Positions 6,394 to 14,245 of a stretch of 64,000 bases of DNA are shown one piece after another (the first letter of the stretch is position 1; every line of letters starts with the position of its first letter). The translations under genes and the position numbers were made by a program. This DNA comes from a virus. A model generated the notes under the pieces. The model was not told where the DNA came from, did no database searches, and worked only from the letters and a program-made list of their open reading frames with translations. The stretch is from positions 62,001 through 126,000 of IMG/VR virus record IMGVR_UViG_3300017917_002228. One strand, written 5' to 3'.

Positions 6394-6864
6394 ATGCGTA
6401 AATTTGACATTAACGAAGTCATCGACTTTATCAAGTCGCAATCTCCAGAAACAAAAATCTATCTAGGTGCAGATTCAGTTCGCCTTAATGTCAAAGACGT
6501 ATGGTATGCAGATTATACATTAGCAGTCGTTGTTCATTATGATGGCAACAAGGGCTGTAAAATATTTGGTGATGTAATACGTGAGCGTGATTTTGATCAA
6601 CGTCAAGATCGTCCTCGTATGCGTCTCATGAATGAAGTATATAAGATTGCCGAGCTCTATTTACAGCTTGCAGAAGTATTAGAAGACCGCTATATTGAAG
6701 TACATCTTGACATTAACCCTGATGAAATGCATGGTTCGTCTTGCGTAATTAATGAAGCAGTCGGCTATATAAGAGGTATGTGTAATGTTGTTCCGTTTGT
6801 TAAACCAAACGCGTTTGCAGCTTCTTATGCAGCAGATAGACTGAAAGAAGTTCTTTCAGCTTAA
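6394..6864 (+). CDS. RNase H-like protein, DUF458/YkuK family
   Basis: 156 residues. The core motifs of the DUF458 (YkuK-like) RNase H-fold family are readable: IYLGADSVR near residue 25, a paired-strand segment LAVVVHY, EVHLDINPDE near residue 108, and VPFVKPNAFAASYAADR at the end, where the KP-x-A-x-AS-x-ADR pattern is the family hallmark. The acidic residues would bind metal in a nuclease-like site. Its biological role is not established for the family. It sits between tRNA genes, with CAGGTG upstream of the ATG. Confidence 0.8.
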   Translation: MRKFDINEVIDFIKSQSPETKIYLGADSVRLNVKDVWYADYTLAVVVHYDGNKGCKIFGDVIRERDFDQRQDRPRMRLMNEVYKIAELYLQLAEVLEDRYIEVHLDINPDEMHGSSCVINEAVGYIRGMCNVVPFVKPNAFAASYAADRLKEVLSA

Positions 6865-6871
6865 CAGTCAC

Positions 6872-6954
6872 GCGCTAGTGGCGGAATTGGTAGACGCACT
6901 GGTTTTAGGTACCAGCGGGCAACCGTGGGGGTTCGAGTCCCTCCTGGCGCACCA
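6872..6954 (+). tRNA. tRNA-Leu (TAG)
   Basis: Acceptor GCGCTAG pairs with CTGGCGC; anticodon stem-loop CTGGT-TTTAGGT-ACCAG; long type II variable arm; T arm GGGGG-TTCGAGT-CCCTC; encoded CCA. Confidence 0.93.
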
Positions 6955-6959
6955 TAGTT

Positions 6960-7036
6960 CGGGGATTAGCACAGCCTGGTAGTGCGCTCGCTTTGGGAGC
7001 GAGAGGTCGCGAGTTCGAGTCCCGCATCCCCGACCA
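6960..7036 (+). tRNA. tRNA-Pro (TGG)
   Basis: Acceptor CGGGGAT pairs with ATCCCCG; anticodon stem-loop CTCGC-TTTGGGA-GCGAG; T arm GCGAG-TTCGAGT-CCCGC; discriminator A and encoded CCA. Confidence 0.93.
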
Positions 7037-7044
7037 TATAAATA
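7037..7044 (+). promoter_or_regulatory. T4-type late promoter octamer within tRNA array
   Basis: A perfect TATAAATA directly after tRNA-Pro and eight bases before tRNA-Ser. It may allow late expression of the downstream tRNAs, or may be chance in AT-rich spacer. Confidence 0.4.
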
Positions 7045-7051
7045 AGCTATT

Positions 7052-7135
7052 GGAGGATAGCGTGCAAGGTGCACAAACGGTCTTGAAAACCGTGCCACCG
7101 AAAGGTTGATGGTTCGATTCCTTTATCCTCCGCCA
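7052..7135 (+). tRNA. tRNA-Ser (TGA)
   Basis: Acceptor GGAGGAT pairs with ATCCTCC; anticodon stem-loop ACGGT-CTTGAAA-ACCGT; long variable arm; discriminator G and encoded CCA, as expected for tRNA-Ser. Confidence 0.93.
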
Positions 7136-7137
7136 AT

Positions 7138-7211
7138 ATCAGTGTGATGTAACGGTAGCATAACGGTCTCCAAAACCGTTCGTCAGAGTTCGAATCCCTG
7201 CACTGATGCCA
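7138..7211 (+). tRNA. tRNA-Trp (CCA)
   Basis: Acceptor ATCAGTG pairs with CACTGAT; anticodon stem-loop ACGGT-CTCCAAA-ACCGT; discriminator G and encoded CCA. The D loop is short (AACGGTA). A Trp tRNA is unusual in that it does not relieve a synonymous-codon mismatch. Confidence 0.9.
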
Positions 7212-7226
7212 ATATACAGGTAGCAT

Positions 7227-7427
7227 ATGAAATTAAAAAAGCTTAAACTTACACATGAAGAGATTTTTGCTGAAGTTGAACGTCACGAATTAGTAATATG
7301 CCACCTAAGAAAAGAAGATGGATCACTTGAACCATTTTTAGTTTCTTACGATAATAAAAAATACGCCATGCCAGAAGGCTATATGGAATACGATAAGAAA
7401 CACTTTAGACGTTTCTTTAATATCTAA
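7227..7427 (+). CDS. small basic hypothetical protein
   Basis: 66 residues with CAGGTAG upstream. Lys-rich start (MKLKKLKLTHEEIFAEVERHELV), then a beta-like segment and an aromatic basic end (DKKHFRRFFNI). It sits between tRNA-Trp and tRNA-Ser(GCT) and ends one base before the latter. Not recognised. Confidence 0.6.
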   Translation: MKLKKLKLTHEEIFAEVERHELVICHLRKEDGSLEPFLVSYDNKKYAMPEGYMEYDKKHFRRFFNI

Positions 7428-7428
7428 C

Positions 7429-7514
7429 GGAGCGTGGGCAGGACGGTAATGCAGCGGTTTGCTAAACCGTAGAACCGAAAGGTTCAATTGGTTCGACTCC
7501 AATACGCTCCGCCA
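7429..7514 (+). tRNA. tRNA-Ser (GCT)
   Basis: Acceptor GGAGCGT pairs with ACGCTCC; anticodon stem-loop CGGTT-TGCTAAA centred on GCT; long variable arm with the hairpin AACC-GAAA-GGTT; discriminator G and encoded CCA. Last tRNA of the main array. Confidence 0.9.
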
Positions 7515-7558
7515 AGTTCTTCTTGGGAAGAAGTAAAAAGCACCCTGGTCGGAGTGGT

Positions 7559-7596
7559 GCAGAGGCGAGTGCGACGCCTCTGCCTTTTATTTTTGA
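7559..7596 (+). terminator. intrinsic terminator after tRNA array
   Basis: GCAGAGGCG at 7559-7567 pairs with CGCCTCTGC at 7575-7583 around a seven-base loop, followed by CTTTTATTTTT. Two smaller hairpins precede it (TTCTTC/GAAGAA at 7517-7532 and GCACC/GGTGC at 7540-7560). It separates the tRNA array from the glycan operon. Confidence 0.8.
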
Positions 7597-7604
7597 GGTA
7601 TATG

Positions 7605-8303
7605 ATGAGTTATACTGTTGTTATTCCTACAATGTGGATGTTTGCACCATTCACTGCTTTCTTAAAAGATCTTGTAGAAGAATCTAGCGTGTCTATGATT
7701 AACATCATTAATAATGATGTGGATAGGACACCAGATGATCCAATCTTAAAACATAAAAAAATTCTTATGTATAACATGCCGGATAACATTGGGGTTAATC
7801 CGGCATGGAACTTTGGCGTTCAGTATTCAGGTGGTAACGAAAACATCTGTATAATGAATGATGATATTACGTTTGATCTTAAAGTTTTCAAGAAACTATA
7901 TGGCCGTCTTCGTAAAGGTTCTGGTGTATATGGACTGTGTCCAGGTGATCCAATTCACTACCAGCCTCCTGTAACGACCGGTATTATAGAATTCCAACAT
8001 ACACCTTTCCCATATCATTACAGTAAACATTTTGGTTTCGGACAGCTTATGTTTTTAAATAAACATGACTGGACGCCAATTCCTAATGGTCTAAAGATAT
8101 ATTGGGGTGATAATTTTATTTACGATACCTACTATCATAAATTTAATAACAATCACGTTATTACTAATATGTTCTTTCATACTCCTTGTGCTACTACAAC
8201 AAGCACTATTGAAAATCCAGGTGGCATTGTTCAACAAGAGGGTATAATATTTAATCAGGTTATGCCTCAGATAGTCAACGACATTTTAGCGAGCAAGCAA
8301 TGA
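7605..8303 (+). CDS. GT-A type glycosyltransferase
   Basis: 232 residues from the ATG at 7605, six bases after GAGG; upstream in-frame codons run back into tRNA-Ser and are not coding. A Rossmann-like start YTVVIPTMWMF, the NPAWNFGV segment and a DxD-like IMNDDITF metal/nucleotide motif mark a GT-A fold transferase of the GT2-like group. It would transfer a sugar from a nucleotide donor in the cytoplasm. First gene of an operon in which each gene overlaps or abuts the next; its stop overlaps the next ATG by four bases. Acceptor unknown. Confidence 0.75.
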   Translation: MSYTVVIPTMWMFAPFTAFLKDLVEESSVSMINIINNDVDRTPDDPILKHKKILMYNMPDNIGVNPAWNFGVQYSGGNENICIMNDDITFDLKVFKKLYGRLRKGSGVYGLCPGDPIHYQPPVTTGIIEFQHTPFPYHYSKHFGFGQLMFLNKHDWTPIPNGLKIYWGDNFIYDTYYHKFNNNHVITNMFFHTPCATTTSTIENPGGIVQQEGIIFNQVMPQIVNDILASKQ

Positions 8304-9139
8304 AAGATCTTATTCTAGCTAGCATAAGCAATTACACTTATGATAAAGTAAAACACTGGCTTAATTCTATCAAAAAGTCTGGTTTTTCTGGCGATGTTAT
8401 TATGATATGTGCTAGTGTTGATGTTGATACAATTAATAAGCTTGATCAAGAAGGTGTAATTGTATATCATTGTGATCTAGAACCTAACCAGCATATTGTT
8501 GTAGAGCGATTTCTTTATTACTGGAATATTCTAGATAATCTAGAAGAAGAATATCGATATGTTATTTGTACAGATGTATCAGATGTAGTATTTCAACGCA
8601 ACCCTTCTGACTGGCTCAGCAAAAATATTACAGAAGAAAAACTTATTGCTGCATCTGAGTCAATTACATATAAAAACGAAGCGTGGGGCTATCACAATAT
8701 CAGAGCATCTTTTGGTATTCAAATTGGTCAAGAGATGGATGATTGGGTTATTTACAATGCCGGTGTTATAGCCGGTGAACCTTTTTTTCTAAAGAAATTA
8801 TTTAAAATTTTATATTTTATGTGTGATGCTCGACCATCTCAAGTAGCTGGTGGAGGAGGACCCGATCAAGCAGCTTATAATATTATTCTTACTACTCAAC
8901 GTTATGAAGATATATTTTTTGCACCGTCTGAATCAGCATGGGCAGCTCAATTAGGTACTACTGGTGATCCTCATAAACTTCTTTACTATAATTCTCTTTT
9001 AGTAGAACCTAAGCCTATTTTTAGAGACGGTTATGTTTGTACAAGCAAAGGTGAACCTTTCTTTATAGTTCATCAATATAATAGGGTACCTGAAATTAAA
9101 AAAGCGTTTGAGGAAATATATGAAAGCGTCACGCAATAA
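8300..9139 (+). CDS. putative glycosyltransferase
   Basis: 279 residues, ATGA overlap with the previous gene. The arrangement YVICTDVSDVVFQRNPSDWL (DxxD element) followed by WVIYNAGVIAGEPFF and GGGGPDQAAYN is that of GT-A fold transferases distantly related to GT8/TOD1-type enzymes, where the acidic pair binds the metal-nucleotide complex. No membrane segments, so cytosolic. Donor and acceptor are unknown. Lower GC than the flanking replication genes by eye, consistent with an acquired cluster. Confidence 0.65.
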   Translation: MKDLILASISNYTYDKVKHWLNSIKKSGFSGDVIMICASVDVDTINKLDQEGVIVYHCDLEPNQHIVVERFLYYWNILDNLEEEYRYVICTDVSDVVFQRNPSDWLSKNITEEKLIAASESITYKNEAWGYHNIRASFGIQIGQEMDDWVIYNAGVIAGEPFFLKKLFKILYFMCDARPSQVAGGGGPDQAAYNIILTTQRYEDIFFAPSESAWAAQLGTTGDPHKLLYYNSLLVEPKPIFRDGYVCTSKGEPFFIVHQYNRVPEIKKAFEEIYESVTQ

Positions 9140-9869
9140 TCTTATTATAGTTCCTGTAGGTCTAGATATTGATCATTTTGTTAAATTACATGAGCTAGAA
9201 TTTGACATGAATGATCATTGGCGTAATATTGCTAATGATCGTAACTATGATATCTTAGCAGTACAATATGGTGATTATGTTCCTCAAGAAGGTACATATG
9301 ATTATTTGCTTAAGGCAACAGGTAATAAATGGAAAATTCTTAAGTCAATTAAAAATGAAATTGACTTTGCTCAATGGGATTATATTGGTCTTTATGATGA
9401 CGATATTGTCACTACAACAGATTGTATCACAGCAGCTTTTAATTACGCTAAAATAAATAATATAGCAGCATATCAGCAAGCTCTTTCTCCAGGATCAGAA
9501 TCTAATTGGCCGGTTACTAGACAGCAAGAAGGATGGGCAGTATCGTTTACCAACTTTATGGAAATAATGTGCCCGGTCTTAAGACAGGACTGCTTATTTA
9601 AAGTGATTGATCTCATCGATAAATATGATGTAAATCATGGATGGGGACTTGATTTTATTTTTAGTGATTTGTTTGATAGCGATATTGGTATTATACATTT
9701 TGCTCCTATGTTTCATCCTTCCCGCCCAAGCACAGGTAGCTCTTACAAAAAAGATGACGCATTTAAAGAGATGGATTCTCTTCTCAATACCGTATATCCT
9801 TCTATTAAAGAAGGATGGGTATCGTCACCTGGCCATGTAAGATCGTTTTTAAAATACGATGAGGTTTGA
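9120..9869 (+). CDS. DUF707-like putative glycosyltransferase
   Basis: 249 residues from the ATG at 9120 (GAGG six bases upstream), overlapping the previous gene by 20 bases. Motifs match the DUF707 family pattern: NLIIVPVG, YDILAVQYGDY, YIGLYDDDIV, SWAVSFTNFMEIMCPV-type segment, HGWGLDFIF and a late HP-RPSTGSSY. DUF707 proteins are plant and bacterial glycosyltransferase-like proteins with a GT-A arrangement; DDDI is the likely metal site. It works in the same coupled operon as a 4-epimerase and UDP-galactopyranose mutase. Confidence 0.7.
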   Translation: MKASRNNLIIVPVGLDIDHFVKLHELEFDMNDHWRNIANDRNYDILAVQYGDYVPQEGTYDYLLKATGNKWKILKSIKNEIDFAQWDYIGLYDDDIVTTTDCITAAFNYAKINNIAAYQQALSPGSESNWPVTRQQEGWAVSFTNFMEIMCPVLRQDCLFKVIDLIDKYDVNHGWGLDFIFSDLFDSDIGIIHFAPMFHPSRPSTGSSYKKDDAFKEMDSLLNTVYPSIKEGWVSSPGHVRSFLKYDEV

Positions 9870-9870
9870 T

Positions 9871-10764
9871 ATGAAGTGTTTAGTAACAGGCGGAGCTGGA
9901 TTTATTGGTTCCCATATTGTAGATGCTCTAGTAGCTAAAGGTTATCAGGTATTAGTTATCGATAACGAGAGTTCTATTGTTCATAATAACTTTTACTACA
10001 ACGATAAAGCATCATATTTTAAAGAAGATATTGCTGACTATGATGCAACAAGACCTCTCTATGAAGGTGTTGATTATGTTTTTCATTGTGCAGCAGAGTC
10101 TCGTATTCAACCTGCTATCGAAAATCCTCTTCTAGCTATTCGTACAAATACTTTTGGTACTGGTGTTGTTTTGCAGTGTGCAAGAGAAGCTGGTGTTAAA
10201 AAGATTATGTACTCATCTACATCATCAGGTTATGGTCTCGTCAACACACCCCCTCTAGATGAGACTATGCCAGATGATTGTCTCAACCCATATTCAGTGT
10301 CAAAAGTATCTGGAGAAAAACTCTGCGGTATGTATGATAAACTGTTTGGAGTAAAAACAGTTATATTCAGATACTTTAACGTATATGGGCCTCGTGAACC
10401 TCTTAAAGGTCCATATGCTCCAGTTGTAGGTTTATTTCTAAGACAATTTAAGGCTCAAGAACCTATTACTATTGTTCCCGACGGACATCAGCGTAGAGAC
10501 TTCACTCACGTTAATGACGTTGTGCGCGCTAATCTATTAGCAATGGAAAGCGATGTTCACGGTGAACTATTTAATGTAGGTACTGGTGTAAATTACTCTG
10601 TATTAGAACTAGCTGATATGATATCAGACAACCAAGTTATGATTGCTCCTCGCCTAGGTGAAGCTAGAGTTACATTAGCTAATAATTCTAAAATTAGAGA
10701 TATGCTAGGTTGGGTCCCTACATATAAAATTACTGATTATATTAAGGAACAACTAAATGGCTAA
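9871..10764 (+). CDS. NAD-dependent nucleotide-sugar 4-epimerase
   Basis: 297 residues from the ATG at 9871, seven bases after GAGG; the ATG at 9859 lacks a site. Extended SDR: GGAGFIGSH (residues about 7-15), DIAD, YVFHCAAESR, SSTSSGYG, catalytic YSVSK and RYFNVYGPRE. This is typical of UDP-glucose/GlcNAc 4-epimerases (GalE/WbpP type) of about 300 residues. A GalE-like activity would make UDP-galactopyranose, the substrate of the mutase encoded at 12135. It overlaps the next gene by eight bases. Confidence 0.85.
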   Translation: MKCLVTGGAGFIGSHIVDALVAKGYQVLVIDNESSIVHNNFYYNDKASYFKEDIADYDATRPLYEGVDYVFHCAAESRIQPAIENPLLAIRTNTFGTGVVLQCAREAGVKKIMYSSTSSGYGLVNTPPLDETMPDDCLNPYSVSKVSGEKLCGMYDKLFGVKTVIFRYFNVYGPREPLKGPYAPVVGLFLRQFKAQEPITIVPDGHQRRDFTHVNDVVRANLLAMESDVHGELFNVGTGVNYSVLELADMISDNQVMIAPRLGEARVTLANNSKIRDMLGWVPTYKITDYIKEQLNG

Positions 10765-11344
10765 TGTATTTTTAGACCTTGGTACTCACTTTGGCCAAGG
10801 TCTTTCTAACTTTATAAACAGATATAACATGGATGAGAGCTGGGTTGTTCATACATTTGAAGCCAACCCAACAACTTATGATATCTTTATGGAACAACAT
10901 AATAGTAGATCATGGGTTACTGCTCATAATAAAGCAGTATGTGCTGAAGATGGAACTATTACACTTCATCAAGAAACTCCTCCTAATGAAGGAGCAACAG
11001 GTCAAGGCTCATCTATTATTAATTTAGAATACTGGAATCCTTGGAATGGTACTATAAGAGAAAATTTTCAATCTGATATCGATGTAGAATCTATTTCACT
11101 CTCTAACTTTATTAAGAGCAACTTTAATATAGAAGATAATATTATTATTAAAATGGATATTGAAGGTGCTGAGTTTGAAACTTTGCAAGACCTTATAGAG
11201 ACTAAAGCTATAGAATATGTAAATGAAATATACGTTGAATGGCACCCTCATTTCTTTACCAATAAAGAAGAGATGGGTGTGTTAAAGAACAATATTTTAA
11301 ATAAACTAAAAGATTATAAAGTTGTTATGCATGAGTGGCATTGA
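10757..11344 (+). CDS. FkbM-family methyltransferase
   Basis: 195 residues; AAGGA lies upstream. SAM-binding start VFLDLGTHFGQG, acidic VHTFEANPTTYDIF, the later IIIKMDIEGAEFETLQDL and IYVEWHPHFF match the FkbM family, whose members O-methylate sugars or polyketides. KMDIEGAE is the family signature. Here it probably methylates a sugar made or transferred by this operon. A second FkbM gene is at 62124. Its stop overlaps the next ATG (TGATG). Confidence 0.85.
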   Translation: MANVFLDLGTHFGQGLSNFINRYNMDESWVVHTFEANPTTYDIFMEQHNSRSWVTAHNKAVCAEDGTITLHQETPPNEGATGQGSSIINLEYWNPWNGTIRENFQSDIDVESISLSNFIKSNFNIEDNIIIKMDIEGAEFETLQDLIETKAIEYVNEIYVEWHPHFFTNKEEMGVLKNNILNKLKDYKVVMHEWH

Positions 11345-12138
11345 TGCAAGGTTATTTTTTTATTGCTCTGGGTGAACAATATATTGATGAATGTGTTATA
11401 TTAACACAAACGATTCGAAAACAGAACGATGAAAGGCCTGTAAGCCTTCTAATTCATCAAAGAGATATTGAATACGCTCAGCAGTATAATATGTTTGATA
11501 AGTTAGTAGTTTTTAATCCTAAAGATAAGCTTTGGGAAAACTGCACCACTAACTTTGAAAAATACTGTCTTTATCCTAGACTATATCTAAACTCATATAC
11601 ACCTTACGAAGAAAGCATTACAGTTGATTCTGACGTACTTTGTCAGTATAATGCAGATAAAGTATGGAAGTTTTGCTCACAATATACCAAGCCAGTTGTT
11701 ATGACTGGACGACATGATGATCCTTCTTGGCATTGGGGACATATCAACGAAGTATCAGAAGCATATGGTAAAAAAGTACCTCATGTTCATGGCGGGTTCT
11801 TCTATCTAAGAAAAGATCCATTTCTAGATACTTTTTTTGATTATTGTAAAGAAGTATTTTACAAGTATGATGACTACAACTGTAAGAGGATGTTTAGAGG
11901 TGGTAAAGTAGATGAGATTATATTTGCAATTGCTCATGCACACTTTGATATGCTACCTGTAGATTTTAGTCAGTTTCCAATTATGACATTCAACTACACT
12001 CCTGACATGGAAATACCTTCTAAGATACAAACTGAAGGTGGAAGAATAGAAGAGATGAAAGATTACATCCCATTTGTTCATATGTTTGATAAAATGGGTG
12101 GGCAAAATTACGAAACACTTCTTAGTAAAATTATATGA
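11344..12138 (+). CDS. GT8-like glycosyltransferase
   Basis: 264 residues from the ATG at 11344; the GTG at 11335 is less likely. The start YFFIALGEQYIDECVILTQTIRK is the classic GT8 opening (first strand plus helix), TVDSDVLC is the DxD site, and HVHGGFFYLRKDP with DEIIFAIAHAHFDM is the GT8-like acceptor side. It would use a UDP-sugar in the cytoplasm. It overlaps the mutase gene by four bases. Confidence 0.75.
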   Translation: MQGYFFIALGEQYIDECVILTQTIRKQNDERPVSLLIHQRDIEYAQQYNMFDKLVVFNPKDKLWENCTTNFEKYCLYPRLYLNSYTPYEESITVDSDVLCQYNADKVWKFCSQYTKPVVMTGRHDDPSWHWGHINEVSEAYGKKVPHVHGGFFYLRKDPFLDTFFDYCKEVFYKYDDYNCKRMFRGGKVDEIIFAIAHAHFDMLPVDFSQFPIMTFNYTPDMEIPSKIQTEGGRIEEMKDYIPFVHMFDKMGGQNYETLLSKII

Positions 12139-13232
12139 TTAAAAAATTTGATTATCTTATTGTAGGAGCCGGTATGTTCGGTTCCACATTTGCTCGTCTT
12201 GCTACAGATGAAGGTAAACGCTGTCTTATTATAGACAAGCGCAATCATATTGCTGGTAACTGTTATACAGAGAACAAAGACGGTATTAATATACACAAAT
12301 ACGGTCCTCATATCTTTCATACAAGTAATGATAAGATATGGAACTTTGTTAATCGCTTTGCTAAATTTAATAATTTTATTTTAAATCCTAAAGCGTATTA
12401 TGATGGTAAGCTATATTCACTACCATTTAATATGAATACATTTTATGAGATGTGGGGTACTATTAAACCTCAAGATGCTAAGTTTATAATAGAAAATCAA
12501 ACTAAAAAAATAGGCTCAGTTGACAATCTAGAAGATCATGCACTTAGCATGGTTGGTGAAGATATTTATAATAAGCTTATTAGAGGTTACACTAAGAAGC
12601 AGTGGATGAAAGATCCTAAAGAACTGCCTGCTTCTATTATTAAAAGACTACCTATACGTCTTACATACAACAATAACTACTTCAATGACACCTATCAGGG
12701 TATTCCAATAGGTGGTTATACTAAGATGTTTGAAAATATGCTTGAAGGTATTGAAGTAGTTTTAAATGAAGATTATTTTAATAAAAAATCAGAATGGGAT
12801 TCTATTGCTCATAAGGTAGTTTATACAGGATGTATAGATGAATTTTTTGATTACAAGTATGGTAAGCTGGAGTATAGAACGCTAGATTTTCAAACTCAAT
12901 TTTTAGAAGATACTGGTAACTTTCAAGGTTGTGCTATGGTCAACTATACAGAAGAAAGTGTACCTTACACACGTATTATTGAACATAAGCACTTTGAATT
13001 TGGTACACAACATTACACATACATTACACATGAATATCCAGTAAAGATGGAAGAAGGAAAGACGCCTTACTATCCCATTAATACTGATGCAAATCAAAAG
13101 ATTTTTCATCAATATGACTTGCTATCTAAACAATCTAATGTTATATTTGGTGGAAGACTAGCCAATTATCAATACTATGATATGCATCAAGTGATAGGAC
13201 AGGCTATGTCTATATACGAGTCCGCTAAATAA
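12135..13232 (+). CDS. glf: UDP-galactopyranose mutase
   Basis: Converts UDP-galactopyranose to UDP-galactofuranose with reduced FAD. 365 residues, the normal length. The FAD-binding start YLIVGAGMFGSTFA, then IDKRNHIAGNCY, the HKYGPHIFHT motif with the active-site loop histidine, YTKKQWMKDP, GGYTKMF and a C-terminal GGRLANYQYYDM are all Glf hallmarks. It is the last gene of the coupled operon that begins at 7605. Galactofuranose is a common element of bacterial surface glycans, so the operon may alter host O-antigen or decorate phage proteins. Confidence 0.95.
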   Translation: MIKKFDYLIVGAGMFGSTFARLATDEGKRCLIIDKRNHIAGNCYTENKDGINIHKYGPHIFHTSNDKIWNFVNRFAKFNNFILNPKAYYDGKLYSLPFNMNTFYEMWGTIKPQDAKFIIENQTKKIGSVDNLEDHALSMVGEDIYNKLIRGYTKKQWMKDPKELPASIIKRLPIRLTYNNNYFNDTYQGIPIGGYTKMFENMLEGIEVVLNEDYFNKKSEWDSIAHKVVYTGCIDEFFDYKYGKLEYRTLDFQTQFLEDTGNFQGCAMVNYTEESVPYTRIIEHKHFEFGTQHYTYITHEYPVKMEEGKTPYYPINTDANQKIFHQYDLLSKQSNVIFGGRLANYQYYDMHQVIGQAMSIYESAK

Positions 13233-13236
13233 ACAA

Positions 13237-13281
13237 CCTGTTTTCTGAAACAGGGAAGCAGCCTGGATAGTATCCTTGCTG
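13237..13281 (+). other. two stem-loops before transglycosylase gene
   Basis: CCTGTTT pairs with AAACAGG (13237-13254, four-base loop TCTG). A second imperfect hairpin follows (13259-13281, CAGCCTGGATA against TATCCTTGCTG). They sit between the glycan operon and the transglycosylase ribosome site. No T-tract, so they may be RNA stabilising or processing elements. Confidence 0.45.
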
Positions 13282-13300
13282 TCAACATTAAGGAGAAGTA

Positions 13301-13732
13301 ATGAAACAATTACTACATCTCCTAGTATTCTTTATGCTAGGAATGTGTGTGTTGTCTTCGAAGACTGTAGCAAATGATAAAATCCATTCACTTGTCACAC
13401 AGAAGGCAATAGAGCACAATGTGCCTCCTTCTTTTGCACACGGTGTTATAATTACGGAATCAAATTATAATCCTAATGCAAAAAATGGAAGCTCCATTGG
13501 CCTAGGGCAAATTCAATGTCGTACGGCTAAGGGAATCGGACTACAAGGGGATTGTAAAAGGTTATTTGACCCAGATACTAATCTCATGTATTCTATGAAA
13601 TACCTTAGAATGGCTCTTGATAGAGCGAAGGGAAATCAATGCTTTGCAGCTACCCTATACAATAGAGGATTAGGAGCTAAACCTGCTAATTCTAAGTATT
13701 GTAAAAAGGTATTCTCTAAAATAAAAACTTAG
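13301..13732 (+). CDS. secreted lytic transglycosylase (VirB1/SLT-like)
   Basis: 143 residues with AAGGAG before the ATG. A signal peptide or SAR-like segment covers residues 1-25 (LLHLLVFFMLGMCVLSS). The SLT domain follows: VPPSFAHGVIITESNYNPNA with catalytic Glu53, then IGLGQIQ and a late YNRGLGA. It cleaves peptidoglycan between MurNAc and GlcNAc. Two Cys pairs (QCRTAK/GDCKRL and QCFAA/YCKKV) suit the oxidising periplasm. It could be the endolysin, or a virion or entry enzyme; no late promoter octamer was found next to it. Confidence 0.85.
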   Translation: MKQLLHLLVFFMLGMCVLSSKTVANDKIHSLVTQKAIEHNVPPSFAHGVIITESNYNPNAKNGSSIGLGQIQCRTAKGIGLQGDCKRLFDPDTNLMYSMKYLRMALDRAKGNQCFAATLYNRGLGAKPANSKYCKKVFSKIKT

Positions 13733-13743
13733 TGATTATGAGT

Positions 13744-13817
13744 TGGGAGATCGTCTAATGGTAGGACAACGGACTTTGACTCCGTCAATCTAGGTTCGAG
13801 CCCTAGTCTCCCAGCCA
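13744..13817 (+). tRNA. tRNA-Gln (TTG)
   Basis: Acceptor TGGGAGA pairs with TCTCCCA; D region TCGTCTAATGG typical of Gln; anticodon stem-loop ACGGA-CTTTGAC-TCCGT; T arm CTAGG-TTCGAGC-CCTAG; discriminator G and encoded CCA. Confidence 0.93.
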
Positions 13818-13840
13818 TAGTGATAACAAGGTAATAAATA

Positions 13841-14239
13841 ATGTTTTACATCTATCCGGAAAGGTCTCAACCAATTATGAACAACACATGGGGTTACCAT
13901 CTTCTTCTTGACTGCACAGCAGGTCATAAGGACGCTATCTCCTCAAAAGAAAATGTCTATAATTTTATTAAAGAACTAGTTCCAGCTATTGATATGGTCG
14001 CATTTGGTGAGCCTTGGATTGAGCATTTTGCTACTCATGATCCAGACAAGGCTGGTATTTCTCTCTGCCAAATGATCGAAACATCTAACATTACTGGTCA
14101 CTTTGTAGACAAGAATGGTAACTTCTATATTGATGTTTTTAGTTGCAAGCCTTTCGATAATGATGTAGTATTAGAAGTGGTCAGTAAGTACTTCAATCCA
14201 GAAAAGATTCGTGTACACTTTATTTCACGTGACGCATAA
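13841..14239 (+). CDS. S-adenosylmethionine decarboxylase-like protein
   Basis: 132 residues. WGYHLLLDCTAGH at the N-terminus, then ISLCQMIETSNITGHFV and FYIDVFSCKPFD correspond to the AdoMet_dc (SpeD) fold: the second segment is where bacterial SpeD carries ESH and is self-cut to create the pyruvoyl group, and SCKPF holds the catalytic Cys (C102). Here the site reads ETSN: Ser82 is kept, but Glu is one residue further upstream and His is replaced by Asn. If active it would supply decarboxylated AdoMet for spermidine; otherwise it may bind AdoMet. Related forms occur in other T4-like phages. Confidence 0.75.
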   Translation: MFYIYPERSQPIMNNTWGYHLLLDCTAGHKDAISSKENVYNFIKELVPAIDMVAFGEPWIEHFATHDPDKAGISLCQMIETSNITGHFVDKNGNFYIDVFSCKPFDNDVVLEVVSKYFNPEKIRVHFISRDA

Positions 14240-14245
14240 GTATAT

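Noticed and set aside
6868-7098. 76-codon minus-strand open frame
   Set aside because: It lies entirely over tRNA-Leu, tRNA-Pro and tRNA-Ser; the apparent protein is antisense tRNA text.
7488-7604. Longer N-terminus for the first glycosyltransferase
   Set aside because: These codons come from tRNA-Ser and the terminator hairpin; a good ribosome site precedes the ATG at 7605.
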